Below are positions 1-8,900 of a stretch of DNA of 41,252 nucleotides, in pieces. The DNA is taken from positions 29,333-70,584 of the forward strand of contig NZ_LT222314.1 in NCBI RefSeq assembly GCF_900074915.1, written 5' to 3'. This stretch comes from Pseudomonas cerasi. Its GTDB lineage: Bacteria > Pseudomonadota > Gammaproteobacteria > Pseudomonadales > Pseudomonadaceae. Each line of letters opens with the position of its first letter. Positions within the stretch are counted from its first letter, which is position 1. A program made the position numbers and the translations under genes. Under the pieces are notes generated by a model. It made no database searches. It worked only from the letters and a program-made list of their open reading frames with translations, and had not been told where the DNA came from.

Positions 1-611
1 GCCAGCTCGTCGCGGACCTTCATGACGGTCGTAGTTGAACACGCAGCGTGCCTCGCTACTGCGCGGATACCGAGACCCGCAGCCAGCAGCTCACGCACTC
101 GGTTACGCAGCTCTGCGTCTACGGGTCTGCCTTTGTAGACGCCTGAAGCTTTTGCCTTCTCAATACCTTGCGCCTGGCGCAGTCTTCTTTGCTGATAGTC
201 CTTCCTGGCAATCGCGGCCATCATATCGATCATCATGTAGTTGATGGCCGCCAGCATGCGGTCGGTGAACTCGTCCCCCGACTGGGCCGTCATGCCTTGA
301 TGACTGGTAGGCAGATCCACAGAGACGATCCGTATGCCTCGGTCATCGATTGCTGTTTTGAGGGATCGCCAAGCCTGGTCATCCATTCGCGACAGCCGAT
401 CGATGCTTTCCACCAGCAGCACGTCACCTCGGCGAGCATCTTTGAGTAGTCGGATTAATTCCGGGCGGTCGGCATGGCTGCCACTGGCATTTTCCATGTA
501 GCACGATGCGATGGCCTTGCCGTAGCCGGAGACAAACGTTTCCAAATAATCGCGCGCTCGACTTGCGTCCTGGTCATCGGTCGATGCTCGAAGGTATGCA
601 CGAATGAACAT
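1..611 (-). CDS. Serine recombinase / Tn3-type resolvase (3' end beyond window)
   Basis: Reading the minus strand from an ATG at 611-609 gives an open frame of 203 codons that runs off the left edge. The N-terminus MFIRAYLRASTDDQD has the catalytic serine in the resolvase/invertase strand-1 motif. ESIDRLSRM (about residues 71-79) is the usual second catalytic region. The last 40 or so residues (GVYKGRP, then RELLAAGLGIRAVARHAACS) form the C-terminal helix-turn-helix that binds res half-sites. Such enzymes resolve cointegrates or plasmid multimers through a covalent Ser-DNA intermediate. Two spaced direct repeats just upstream may be its target. Only a few C-terminal residues seem to be missing. 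Whether it belongs to a Tn3 element or is a plasmid multimer-resolution protein cannot be decided here. Confidence 0.85.
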   Translation of the reverse strand, partial: MFIRAYLRASTDDQDASRARDYLETFVSGYGKAIASCYMENASGSHADRPELIRLLKDARRGDVLLVESIDRLSRMDDQAWRSLKTAIDDRGIRIVSVDLPTSHQGMTAQSGDEFTDRMLAAINYMMIDMMAAIARKDYQQRRLRQAQGIEKAKASGVYKGRPVDAELRNRVRELLAAGLGIRAVARHAACSTTTVMKVRDEL

Positions 612-629
612 CGGTAGATCTGTCTCATT

Positions 630-666
630 TTGGGTGTAGTCAAATCATTGTATCAAATTGGGTGTA
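630..666. promoter_or_regulatory. Candidate res / operator repeats upstream of the resolvase
   Basis: TTGGGTGTA occurs twice in direct orientation, at 630-638 and 658-666, with starts 28 bp apart (close to helical phasing). They lie directly upstream of the resolvase start at 611. Position and spacing fit resolvase subsites or an autoregulatory operator; this is inferred from layout only. Confidence 0.35.
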
Positions 667-792
667 CGTTAAGTGCGCAAAGCTGAAATCTGTTGGGGCT
701 GATTTTCGTGTCACCTGGGGTATACCCTATGTTGACGATCATAAGTAGCACCATGTGGTGACAAAAATGCAGGTAAAATAAAAGAGACTAGA

Positions 793-812
793 TATACGTA
801 ATCACGTATAAT
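793..812 (+). promoter_or_regulatory. Operator-like palindrome overlapping the -10 of the toxin-antitoxin operon
   Basis: TATACGT (793-799) and ACGTATA (804-810) form a perfect inverted repeat with a 4-bp spacer, and a TATAAT-like -10 lies at 807-812, just before the toxin start at 819. This is the expected place for autorepression by the antitoxin, as is usual for HigBA operons. The -35 is weak. Confidence 0.5.
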
Positions 813-818
813 TAGTCC

Positions 819-1157
819 ATGAACAAAGTCCTCAAACAAATCATCTTTATGGGCTCAGCTCTAAACGACCTGAGAGCGTTCCCAATCTCTGCCCGCCGTG
901 AGGCCGGCTTTCAGCTGGATAGGGTGCAGGTGGGCAATGAGCCTGACGATTGGAAGCCCATGACGACCGTTGGTCCAGGGGTACAGGAGATACGGATCAG
1001 GGACGCCCACGGCGCCTTCCGTGTGATCTACATTGCGAAATTCGCGACGGCGGTTTATGTCCTGCACTGCTTCCAAAAGAAGACGCAAAAAACGAGCAAG
1101 CATGACCTTGACCTCGCCGCCAAGCGGATGAAAGAACTGACTAAGGAGTTGAACTAA
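819..1157 (+). CDS. higB: HigB/RelE-superfamily toxin (Gp49-like)
   Basis: A 112-residue basic protein with the compact RelE-fold pattern. The central segment VQEIRIRDAHGAFRVIYIAKF (about 58-78) and the following YVLHCFQKKTQKTSK stretch are typical of phage Gp49/HigB-type toxins, which cleave mRNA on the ribosome and slow growth. The gene order is toxin then antitoxin, the inverted order characteristic of higBA rather than relBE. The stop codon overlaps the next start (TAATG), so the two are translationally coupled. It probably acts as a plasmid addiction module together with the downstream XRE protein. The toxin looks full length. Confidence 0.82.
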   Translation: MNKVLKQIIFMGSALNDLRAFPISARREAGFQLDRVQVGNEPDDWKPMTTVGPGVQEIRIRDAHGAFRVIYIAKFATAVYVLHCFQKKTQKTSKHDLDLAAKRMKELTKELN

Positions 1158-1444
1158 TGACTGAATCAAATCAAGCCTTCAGCAGCGTCTGGGACGCCCT
1201 GGAGGACTCACCAGCCGAAGCAGAGAACATGCGTATTCGCAGCAGCCTAATGTCGGCTATCCGAGACTTTATCGAGGTGCGTCAGCTCTCGCAGGCTGAC
1301 GCTGCGCAGCTGTTCAACGTAACGCAACCCCGCATTTCAGAACTCCAGCGCGGAAAGATCGACCTGTTCAGCGTGGATCGATTGATCAACATGCTCGCCC
1401 AGGGCGGCATGCACGTTGAGGTCAGTGTCAAAACTGCAGCTTGA
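1157..1444 (+). CDS. higA: HigA-like XRE-family antitoxin
   Basis: 95 residues. A helix-turn-helix of the XRE/Cro type spans roughly residues 36-80, with the pattern RQLSQADAAQLFNVTQPRISELQRG containing the recognition helix. It starts one base inside the toxin stop codon. Antitoxins of this type neutralise the toxin through the C- or N-terminal extension and repress the operon through the HTH; the palindrome at 793-810 is the obvious operator candidate. No terminator was seen before the next gene. Confidence 0.85.
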   Translation: MTESNQAFSSVWDALEDSPAEAENMRIRSSLMSAIRDFIEVRQLSQADAAQLFNVTQPRISELQRGKIDLFSVDRLINMLAQGGMHVEVSVKTAA

Positions 1445-1505
1445 TACAGGTTACATGTGGTTGCGATTCCTGTAGTTTTGACTTCTTTCAGTCTGGTCTG
1501 CCCCT

Positions 1506-1922
1506 ATGATTGTCGATCCTGACCTGCCTGGTCTTGCAACGAAGATCACTCAGAACTACAGCAACGCCCAGATTGCCCAGTTGATCAGGATGATCAGTCC
1601 TGTTTCACCCTGCGCCCTGATGGCTGCGGACGAATTTGAGCGGGTCATGGCCGTGCTTGCGGGCCAGAATCGACGTCGGGCGTTCTCCGATCGCTCGATA
1701 AGTGCTGCCAGGCTCGTCCTGGTCATGGGTGCCAGTGTGTCCGAAGCCGCCTTGGAGACTGGATTGACCCGGCAGGTGGTTCACAGGCTTATGGCACGCA
1801 TTCGGGCGCGCCTGGAGGATTTGCCGGCTGATTGGGTCAAGGTTGAGGCCTGGCTTCCCCCAGCAGCTGCAGGTGATGTTCTGGCATTAGCTCAATCACT
1901 CAGATCTGCTCAATCGCAATAG
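1506..1922 (+). CDS. TrfB/KorA-like transcriptional repressor
   Basis: 138 residues. The middle part has a helix-turn-helix (about 64-100: arginine-rich lead-in, then SISAARLVLVMGASVSEAALETGLTRQVVHRL). It is followed by LPADWVKVEAWLPPAAAGDV, which resembles the tail of the IncP KorA/TrfB domain (PEGYARVTAVLPEHQA). Proteins of this family repress plasmid replication, partition and transfer operons. Its place between a toxin-antitoxin pair and a Rep gene supports a copy-control or maintenance role. The first 60 residues are not recognised. Assignment is to family level only. Confidence 0.65.
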   Translation: MIVDPDLPGLATKITQNYSNAQIAQLIRMISPVSPCALMAADEFERVMAVLAGQNRRRAFSDRSISAARLVLVMGASVSEAALETGLTRQVVHRLMARIRARLEDLPADWVKVEAWLPPAAAGDVLALAQSLRSAQSQ

Positions 1923-2222
1923 GAGAGGCGTGCCCTGGCTGTTTAAGCCTCGGTGCAGCTTGATCGCTGGCAACCGCTGATGCGCGTTCCCCTCGCTGCG
2001 CTCAGGGCCGGGCTTTCGTGCTGCGCATCGAGCCAGGCCATGAAGCCGGCCCGTCTCGACCCTTCGGGCTTCAATCCTCGCCGGCAAGCCGGCTCTAACG
2101 CCTCCGGCCTCTCGGCCTGCGCGCTCCGCTTGCCGTCGCTGCCTGTACTTCCCGTATCACCTGCAGGCTTTGCTGCGCACCTTTCGCCGTGCGCTTGACG
2201 GTAGATCGAGCGCGGCACCTGA
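1923..2222. other. GC-rich non-coding stretch upstream of the second rep gene
   Basis: No convincing gene is seen. The stretch is full of short GC-rich inverted repeats (GCCGGC and CGCTGCGCTC-like words) and open frames with abnormal composition. It could hold the leader, structured RNA or control region of the downstream Rep protein; that is a guess from position. Confidence 0.35.
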
Positions 2223-2348
2223 CAAGGGTTCGGCTGCGCCCGCGACACTCCCCCGTTCAGACTCGCTTCGCTCCCTTACCTGCGCCGCCTGGATGGCGTT
2301 CATGGCGACCGGCGTACCCGGCGGGAGAAGTTTCTGGCCATCGAGCGC

Positions 2349-2912
2349 GTGGCCGAGCAGCTGCTGGTGCGTCTGGACCTGGCCACCAGCGTGCTGGGCT
2401 ACATCGACCCTGCCAATGGCCGCTATGTGCTTAACACTCAGTGTGGCATTGCCGAGGATGCCGGTATCTCGGCACCGGCGCTGTGTCGCCTGATGAAAAC
2501 CCTGGATGATGCGGGGTATGTGTACCGCCGTATTGAGCGCATTCGCCTGGACGAGAAGGACGATAACGGTCTGCACCTGGTGCGCACCCGCGTCCTGATC
2601 CGCTTCACCAAGCTTTTCTGGAAAGACCTTGGCTTGGCCTATGTTCATGAACGTGTGCAGAAGTCGGCCAAGAAGCGTCGCGATGCTCAGCTGCGCGACA
2701 TAGGGCAACAGCGCTTGGCGGACATGGAAAAGCACTCTTTGGAACTCCAGCGCCGTGAAACGTCGCGTCAGCGCTGGCAGGCCAAGGAAAATCGGGAGGC
2801 TGGCGTACCGGATACGCAAGATGTCGCGGACTCCAGCGCATCGATGCCTGGCAGCAACAACGTGTCCAGTGCGCTAGACAGGCTCCTCGCGTCCATGACC
2901 AGGAAAGTCTAA
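2349..2912 (+). CDS. IncFII-like plasmid replication initiator (second replicon), start uncertain
   Basis: 187 residues from a GTG at 2349. In the same frame a coding-like stretch extends upstream (PYLRRLDGVHGDRR and so on) back to a stop at 2220-2222, without an ATG, so the true start is either a rare codon or lost. The pattern AEQLLVRLDLATSVLGYI, then CGIAEDAGISAPALCRLMKT (winged helix-turn-helix) and LIRFTKLFWKDLGL resembles the DNA-binding half of IncFII RepA. The basic, coiled C-terminal region (KKRRDAQ, QRWQAKEN) is also typical. Known IncFII RepA proteins are about 250-290 residues, so the N-terminal part is short or degenerate. P. savastanoi plasmids are known to carry a second replicon besides RepA-PFP (RepJ); whether this is that gene needs a comparison. 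Confidence 0.55.
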   Translation: MAEQLLVRLDLATSVLGYIDPANGRYVLNTQCGIAEDAGISAPALCRLMKTLDDAGYVYRRIERIRLDEKDDNGLHLVRTRVLIRFTKLFWKDLGLAYVHERVQKSAKKRRDAQLRDIGQQRLADMEKHSLELQRRETSRQRWQAKENREAGVPDTQDVADSSASMPGSNNVSSALDRLLASMTRKV

Positions 2913-3496
2913 GCAACTCATCACTTTGTCCGAAAACCGCATCCGCTCACGCGGAGGCATTGTCACGCCTGCGTTTTAAGGGAGGTGGGTGACCCTATGG
3001 CCAGGCACCACCAGGACCGCACGACGGTGCTGGTTGTGCCGTTTTTTGGCTGTGCCAACGGCTCTTTTTGGCCATTTTGCAGGTGTCGTTCTGAAGGCTT
3101 TGAAATAAATGAAATTTTATCCCCCCTTCAGTTACCCCTTTCAGGAAAAACAGGGCTTTACGCGGTGGAAACCCACCTCATAAAGCAGTAATGCACGCGC
3201 AAGTCGTGCCTTCGGCACGGCGCGTATATCTGCGCCTATACGCCGGTGAAACAGCCTGTCTAAGCGGCCCAGGGCGATGAAGCTGCCCTGCCCTGGCCTA
3301 CGGCCACCCTACGGGCGCTTGACCCGGATTCTGAGGCCCAGGGCGACAAGTCGCCCCAGTCCTCAACCGGGCGCGTGTGCGCGCTGGCTTCGCATAAATA
3401 TCAGAACCTATGTGGCCGCTGTTTGCCTTCAATGAAGGCATGCGTTTTGCGCAGTTGGTCGGCCTGAGTTGACGTGTGACCGCAGTGAGCCGTTAA
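2913..3496. other. Hairpin-rich intergenic region, possible replication origin
   Basis: No gene supported. It contains perfect hairpins CGTGCC/GGCACG at 3205-3219 and GGGCGAC/GTCGCCC at 3341-3356, and the word CCCAGGGCGA twice. An AT-rich patch lies at about 3100-3125. The position immediately 3' of the Rep gene matches where IncFII-type origins sit, but no iterons or DnaA boxes are clear. Confidence 0.3.
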
Positions 3497-3512
3497 CTGT
3501 ACATCCATACAG
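3497..3512. promoter_or_regulatory. LexA (SOS) box upstream of rulA
   Basis: CTGTACATCCATACAG matches the LexA consensus CTGT-N8-ACAG exactly and is embedded in a longer palindrome (GTTAACTGT / ACAGTTAAC). It lies 29 bp before the rulA start codon at 3542. It is known that rulAB is LexA-regulated. Confidence 0.85.
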
Positions 3513-3541
3513 TTAACTCTGTTTCCAGCCAGGTTTGCATC

Positions 3542-3688
3542 ATGAACGTCAAAATACTCGGTCGATTGTGCGGGCCCGGAAAGGTCATACCCTTCTACAC
3601 TTTCAAAATCCCTGCCGGTTTTCCTAATCCTGCTGCGGACCACATCGAGCAGGACTTGGGGTTTGGGGAGCAACGGAACAGAAAGTGA
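3542..3688 (+). pseudogene. rulA: rulA (umuD-like) 5' fragment
   Basis: From ATG 3542 the frame encodes MNVKILGR followed by IPFYTFKIPAGFPNPAADHIEQDL. This matches the N-terminus of UmuD/RulA, where the AGFPSPAADH segment is the self-cleavage region. The similarity stops at about residue 39 and the frame ends after 48 residues, against roughly 140-150 in an intact protein. The catalytic Ser/Lys part is therefore missing. An intact LexA box stands in front. The matching rulB piece is found about 10 kb downstream, at 13782. Confidence 0.8.
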
Positions 3689-3776
3689 ATTTAAGCCCTA
3701 AAAGCATAGGTTATGCAGGTGATCGTTCACGGCTAAGCCCCCAAACCTTATGTTGCCAAGCTTTTTGTCAATTGAG

Positions 3777-3980
3777 TTGACACGTACGTCATCTTTTTTG
3801 ATATACTCAAGGTGTCGTCACAGACTGGAACTTCGGAAACGAGGGGTGGCGATCCGGAGGCCGAAATGTCTCTCCGAGCCTTGGCTGGATAAGCACGAGA
3901 TGTGCGAAAAGGTAGACCTTTAACGAGATTCACAGAGAGCCCTGGCACGTAAGTGTTGGGGCTTTCTGCTTTTCGGGGTT
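3777..3980 (+). ncRNA. Candidate small RNA with sigma-70 promoter and terminator, GGA-rich
   Basis: A promoter-like pair TTGACA (3777-3782) and GATATA (3800-3805, 17-bp spacer; TATACT overlaps) is followed by about 160 bp without a good ORF. It ends in an AGAGCCC / GGGGCTTT stem (about 3936-3964) with a T-rich tail. The transcribed part holds several GGA motifs (near 3827, 3834, 3855 and 3886), as in RsmX/Y/Z-type RNAs that sequester CsrA/RsmA. A plasmid csrA paralogue lies at 26012. The promoter and hairpin are visible; the RNA and its function are inferred. Confidence 0.35.
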
Positions 3981-4054
3981 AGAGAATGATGCCTTGGGCC
4001 CGCTGGCTCAACACCCAACTCAAGTTGTGGTGAGGTCCTTTGTGCGGCAATCCG

Positions 4055-5603
4055 GAACTGGGCAGCCTGCGGCTGCAAATTGTGGGATTTTGAAATCGGT
4101 TATCATAGCCGAAATCGAGTCGATACCTCCTCAGCACAGGCTTACACATGGCGTCAGAGACAAAAAAACGTAAACGGGCGAGCCGGGCAAAAGCCAAGGC
4201 AAAGCAGACCCGTCTCCAACGCGCCGGGCATACTACCTTCGTGCCCGATACCGACTTTTCCTTCGATATCGATCCTTTCGGTGATGTCGATCTTTGTAGT
4301 TGCTGCCAGACAACGTATCTGAACGACATGTTTCCCGACGCTTCTTGCGTAAGCGTTTCGATGAGAGAAGGGCCAGGCGGATTCGCCATCACCGCCGTCA
4401 TTCACCACGATGAGGAGCCATCCTGCTGACGTGGCCTCTGCACCGCCCGCTTACACACCTCGACCGCTCAAAAACCTCTTCACGGCCAACGGCTGCTGGG
4501 CAGATTTGCTGGAGGCCGGCGGTCTGCGCCAAATCGAAGTGGAGTCGATCAGCAAAATGCTCGCCTGCGGCACCTCGATACTGGGCGTCAAACACTACAC
4601 CTGTGGCAATGAGCATTGCCCGCACGTCAAATACCTGTGCAACACCTGCCATTGCCGGGCCTGTCCCTCCTGCGGCAAAAAGGCCACCGACCAGTGGATC
4701 GCCGTGCAAAACAACCGTCTGCCCGACTGCCCCTGGCAGCATCTGGTGTTCACGCTGCCCGACACGCTGTGGCCCCTGTTCTTCTACAACCGCTGGCTGC
4801 TCGATGCGCTGTTTCGGCTGGCGGCCGATAACCTGATCTACGCCGCCAAGCGGCGCGGTTTGCGCGTCGGGATTTTCGGGGCGCTGCACACCTATGGCCG
4901 GCGGCTCAACTGGCATCCCCACGTCCACCTGTCGGTGACCGCGGGCGGCCTGGATGAGCAGGGCGTCTGGAAAAATCTGTCGTTCCACAAAGAGGCCCTG
5001 CGGCGGCGCTGGATGTGGCTGGTGCGCGATTACCTGCTGGGACAGCCGCTTTCGCAACTGACGATGCCGCCGCCGCTGGCCCACATCCTCTGTGAAAGCG
5101 ACTGGCGCCGTTTGATACTGACCGCTGGCGGCCAGCACTGGCACATCCACTTGTCGAAGAAGACGGAAAACGGGCGAAAGACCGTCAATTACCTGGGCCG
5201 CTACCTGAAAAAACCGCCGATCTCGGGCAGTCGTCTGGCGCATTACACCTCCGGAGCCACGTTGAGCTTTACCTACCTGGATCACCGCACGCAGACCTAT
5301 CAGCAGGAAACGCTAAGCCAGGCCGACATGCTGCGCCGGGTGGTGCAGCACATCCCGGAAAAGCATTTCCGGATGATCCGGTATTTTGGTTTTCTGGCCA
5401 ATCGGGTCTGCGGGCAGTACCTGCCAAAGGTCTATGAAGCACTGAAGATGGCGACGCCAGGACCGGTATCAAAGCTGTATTTTGCGCAGATGGCCAAAGC
5501 CTTTCTAAACGTCGATCCGTTCCGTTGCGTGCTGTGTGGCGCACGGATGGTATACACGGCGGCAATCAGCGGGCTGACGGTGCAGGGACTGGTCCTCAAC
5601 GCT
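4055..5603 (+). mobile_element. IS801 (IS91 family), copy 1: 5'-extended, 3' end deleted
   Basis: This copy is nearly identical to the copy at 35217 from the GAAC at 4055 through base 5603, where similarity stops inside the last codons of the transposase. The origin (oriIS) end with its ATGCATAGG/CCTATGCAT hairpin is missing, so this copy should be immobile on its own. Like copy 3, and unlike copy 2, it begins at a GAAC about 260 bp upstream of the usual ter end and carries a 93-codon gene there. One base differs from copies 2 and 3 near 5489 (Gln instead of Pro). It lies directly upstream of the hopR1 promoter. Confidence 0.85.
4148..4429 (+). CDS. Small protein carried by the extended IS801 unit
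   Basis: 93 residues. A strongly basic N-terminal segment (KKRKRASRAKAKAK, about 5-19) is followed by an acidic middle (DTDFSFDIDPFGDVD), a CSCC cysteine cluster near residue 51 and a C-terminal half that also occurs, without the start, in front of IS801 copy 2. It overlaps the transposase start by 20 bp. An identical gene is present at 35306. Function is not recognised; the two cysteine-rich and basic parts suggest nucleic-acid or metal binding, but this is weak. It may be a hitch-hiking chromosomal or plasmid gene rather than an IS gene. Confidence 0.5.
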   Translation: MASETKKRKRASRAKAKAKQTRLQRAGHTTFVPDTDFSFDIDPFGDVDLCSCCQTTYLNDMFPDASCVSVSMREGPGGFAITAVIHHDEEPSC

Positions 5604-5777
5604 GGACAATTTTTCTGTGTCCACCGACGCAAGTCCGGTCCAAACCCTGCAAACCCCACACGATTGAACGATCTTTTGATCGGTTTGCATGCAAAAAACA
5701 TGTGTATGGCTCAGGCCCGGCCGGGCGGACTTGTGACAATCGCGGGAACCGATCTGGCTGTATCACCACTTAAATGA
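4410..5777 (+). pseudogene. IS801 transposase, 3' end replaced by hopR1 upstream DNA
   Basis: Residues 1-398 equal the IS91-family transposase seen intact at 35568. They include the N-terminal cysteine cluster (about 65-88), the HUH motif HPHVH (about 169-173) and the catalytic tyrosine segment NYLGRY (about 260-265). These enzymes nick single strands for rolling-circle transposition. After LVLNA the sequence leaves the IS and the frame runs 57 codons into unrelated DNA, ending at 5777 just past the hrp box. The extra tail is an accident of the deletion. The catalytic core is intact but the element has lost oriIS; the protein could still act in trans on copies 2 and 3. Confidence 0.8.
5745..5772 (+). 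promoter_or_regulatory. hrp box (HrpL promoter) of hopR1
   Basis: GGAACC (5745-5750), 15 bp, then CCACTTA (5766-5772) is a full match to the HrpL consensus GGAACC-N15/16-CCACNNA. It lies in unique DNA between the IS801 fragment and hopR1, about 180 bp upstream of the ATG at 5949. HrpL is the alternative sigma factor that turns on type III secretion genes in the plant. Confidence 0.9.
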
Positions 5778-5948
5778 CTGTCGTTTATTACAGCAACGGA
5801 GAAAGCTCTAATCGGTAGAACTCACAGTGTTCCGGGTCATTAGCGTGTAACGGAGATGTAGACCGCGTTCTCTTCGGCATGATGCCGTTGGTGCTTCGTG
5901 GGTAATAAACGGGATATAAAATTAATATACAGGAGTTTAATAATAACT

Positions 5949-8900
5949 ATGGTAAAGGTTACCTCTTCCGGATTGACTGCCATTCCAGCGCTTCAACATA
6001 CCGAAAGTGCCGCGCCCGCGGCCAATCCCCCTCCATCGCCAGAGCCTTCACCCATTGCTGCTGACAGCGAGTCATCTCGCAAGGGCGGCATGCGAAATCG
6101 GACTCATGCCAGTTTGAATAGCCAGACGCTTGGACTGCAAGCCGTGCCGTCACAACGCGGAAGGCATGTTCGGGTCGCAAGTCATACGGAGGGAGAGAGT
6201 GTCATTAATGCCTGGCTGGCAAAGCGACCGTCGGTTCAAAGCGAGACCAGTCTTGGTAACGATGGCAAGCTGGTGCGTTACACCGCCGTGAAGACGGAAC
6301 CGCTGGCGCCGCGCAATGAGGCGTTTTTCACCTCTGTGCCGGGCATGTTGATGGCCGTGTCGACGGTCCATCCCGAGATGGAACATGGCATCAGCGGGGA
6401 AATCACCGCCGATGCTGTGGCTGCCCGGCTTGCTGAACCTCCAGTAGGGTTATTGACCGGGGTCTGGCAGTCCTCCCATGATCGAGCCTATCTGGAGCGC
6501 GGCGGTGTGGTTCATACCGCCAATATGGAAGAGCGCTGGACGCCGTTGACGCTGCCAGGCATGAACCCCCGAGAGCCCCTGCGAATGATTGGTTTGCAGG
6601 CGGATGGCGAGGTATATCTACACACCGGTAAACAACTGTGGCGCGCAACTGACGCGTCTGCCGAGTCCATAACCACTGAACGGCTTCCTGAAGGCGCGGC
6701 GCTGCGCATTGGCGCGGGTGGTCAGGTGCACGGGCTGCATGAGGGCGCGGTGCATTCAGATGGCATTTCCCGTCCAGTCGAGCTTTGGCGGCCAAAAGCT
6801 GGCGCCTTGGGGAGCGAGCAGAGTCCGGCGCATCCCGTTGATTTGCTGCCGTTGCCGGGTGGCACCGCTGCGCTGATCCTCGATGACAAAGGACGCATTT
6901 ATCAGGCCGATCTGAAAGGCACAGGACCTGTTGAAGCCCACCGGCTGAAATTACCCGGCGATTTTGCCCAAGGGAAAGGTTGGGCCGTGACCGCTATGGG
7001 ATTGTCCCGAGACGACACGGTTCACCTGATGCTGCAGGATCAGAACGGGCGGCGCATGAGCTTGCAGCGAGCGCCAGGCGAGGCGCTGTTTCGTCCTGCG
7101 TATCTGCTGGATCGTCCGTTGTTGCTGCTCTACACCGAGGGGCTGCATGTTCCGTCGGAAGCAGCAGTGCAGTCGCACGTTCCGCTTGATGGTCATGCGC
7201 AGCTGGGGCATATCGACGGCGTGCTGCATTATAAAGCGGCTCCTGATCAGCCTTGGGAACGGCTAAAGCAGTCGGGCGGCGAACCGCTGACGGGTGTGAC
7301 CGCTCTCTATTCCAGCCCGTTGGGGTTTATCGACAGGAAACCGGTTTTCGCTTTACGGGGGGACGCCCGGCAGGTCGTCGAGCTCAAACTGGAGGGGCGT
7401 ACATCCTGGTTGCCGAGCGATGCCGAACTTCCGCGTCATCCTGCGGGCGGTCCTTTGGCGGTGATACCGGATACGATCACGTTACGCACCAGCCTTATCG
7501 CGCAGTTTGGCGAGCCCGTACAGGCGCTGGCGGTTCACGGTAATCGCCGGGTCGTCGCGCTGACGGAATCGGGGCGATTCATGGCTGCCGATGCGGATAG
7601 CCGAACCCGCCGACTTCCCGCGTTGCAGCGCCCCATCGCCATCGCCGTAGGGCTCAGCGATCAGTTGCTCGTGCTGCATCACCCCCATAGCCACCGCCCC
7701 CAGTTGAAACGATTGAACGCGAAAGACAGCTGGGAGCCGGTGCCGATAATTCTGCCGGGTAGTGTTCACCCTTCAAGTCTTCGCGCTACTCGAACAGGGC
7801 AAATACAATTACAGCTGGGAGAAAACTGGCACACGTTGCTGCCGTCAATGACATCGCACGACAATCGATCCTTGCCGGCACGCGTCAAGCCTGAGCCGGA
7901 TAGCGATGAACTGCCGACGGAGAACTTCCTTGCGGGTAGCAACGCTCTCGCCAATCAACAGCAAGCCAGTCGTCTCAGCACGCCGCATCATGACGCTTCG
8001 GTGGTTACGACGCTGGCGGGTACAACAGCCAACAACCCGTTGACGATGGCGTCGAGCGTAAAGGCAGTGGTTGATACGACCCGCGCTCAGGTGGGTGCGT
8101 TGACGAGGGATGTGTTGGGCTCCGTGGCGAACAGCGCAATGCGTTCCATGGCGCACACGTTGGGTGTCGTCCTGCCGCCTACGCCTCAGGAGAAGCGCTT
8201 GGCCACTTTCCATAATGAGGCGAAACAGGCTTATGCATCAGGAAAAATACTGTTCGAGCAGCTGCCGACGCTCGCACAAGTGCGGGTTGCTTCAGCCGTA
8301 GGGCCGTCCGACGGGGAAAAGTTCGGGCTGTCACATCAGCAAACGCAACGCTTGTTGACGCTGCGAGAAGAAAAGCTGGAAGCGCTGTTACGCGACTTGC
8401 GCAAGATCGGCTTTCATGAAGGCGTGATCATGGGCGATATGGGGGACGGTGACAGTGCGGACGGTTTGGTTTCTACCACCTCTACGCCAACGTTCCGGCT
8501 GGCCGAACTGTGGCGACGACAGCATTCGCAAGTGAATAAAGCGCTGTCTTCGGTCGGCTTGTCCAGATCAGAAGATATTTTGCCGAACCTGAATCAGAGT
8601 ATTAAAGCCTTGGCGGGTGGCGCGGCGCTGCACCCTGATCGAATGGGCGAACGTGAGGCTGAGCTGTTGAGCGTCTTGTGCGAGGTCAGTGAAAAAATGA
8701 TGCGTGCTGGCGTACGCTTGCCGGCGGATGATGGAAGCGCTGACAGTGCCAGCAGCCATGCGCCACACGGCTTGCGAACAGCAGGGCTGATTGCAGCTTT
8801 AGTTGATTATGATGCGCTGTTGACGAGCACCGACCCGCAGGCGCTGGAAATGACGGAGCGGCTTCAGCAAGATGCCAGGCTTGCGGCATTGTGCAAACTC

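Noticed and set aside
1953..2819. Several ORFs on both strands around the second rep gene
   Set aside because: They overlap each other, have unnatural composition (Arg/Ala/Pro/Cys-rich) and mirror the Rep frame.
4398..5285. 295-codon antisense ORF inside IS801 (also at 35556-36443)
   Set aside because: It is the complement of the transposase gene, has biased composition (many Gln, Val, Arg) and no motif.
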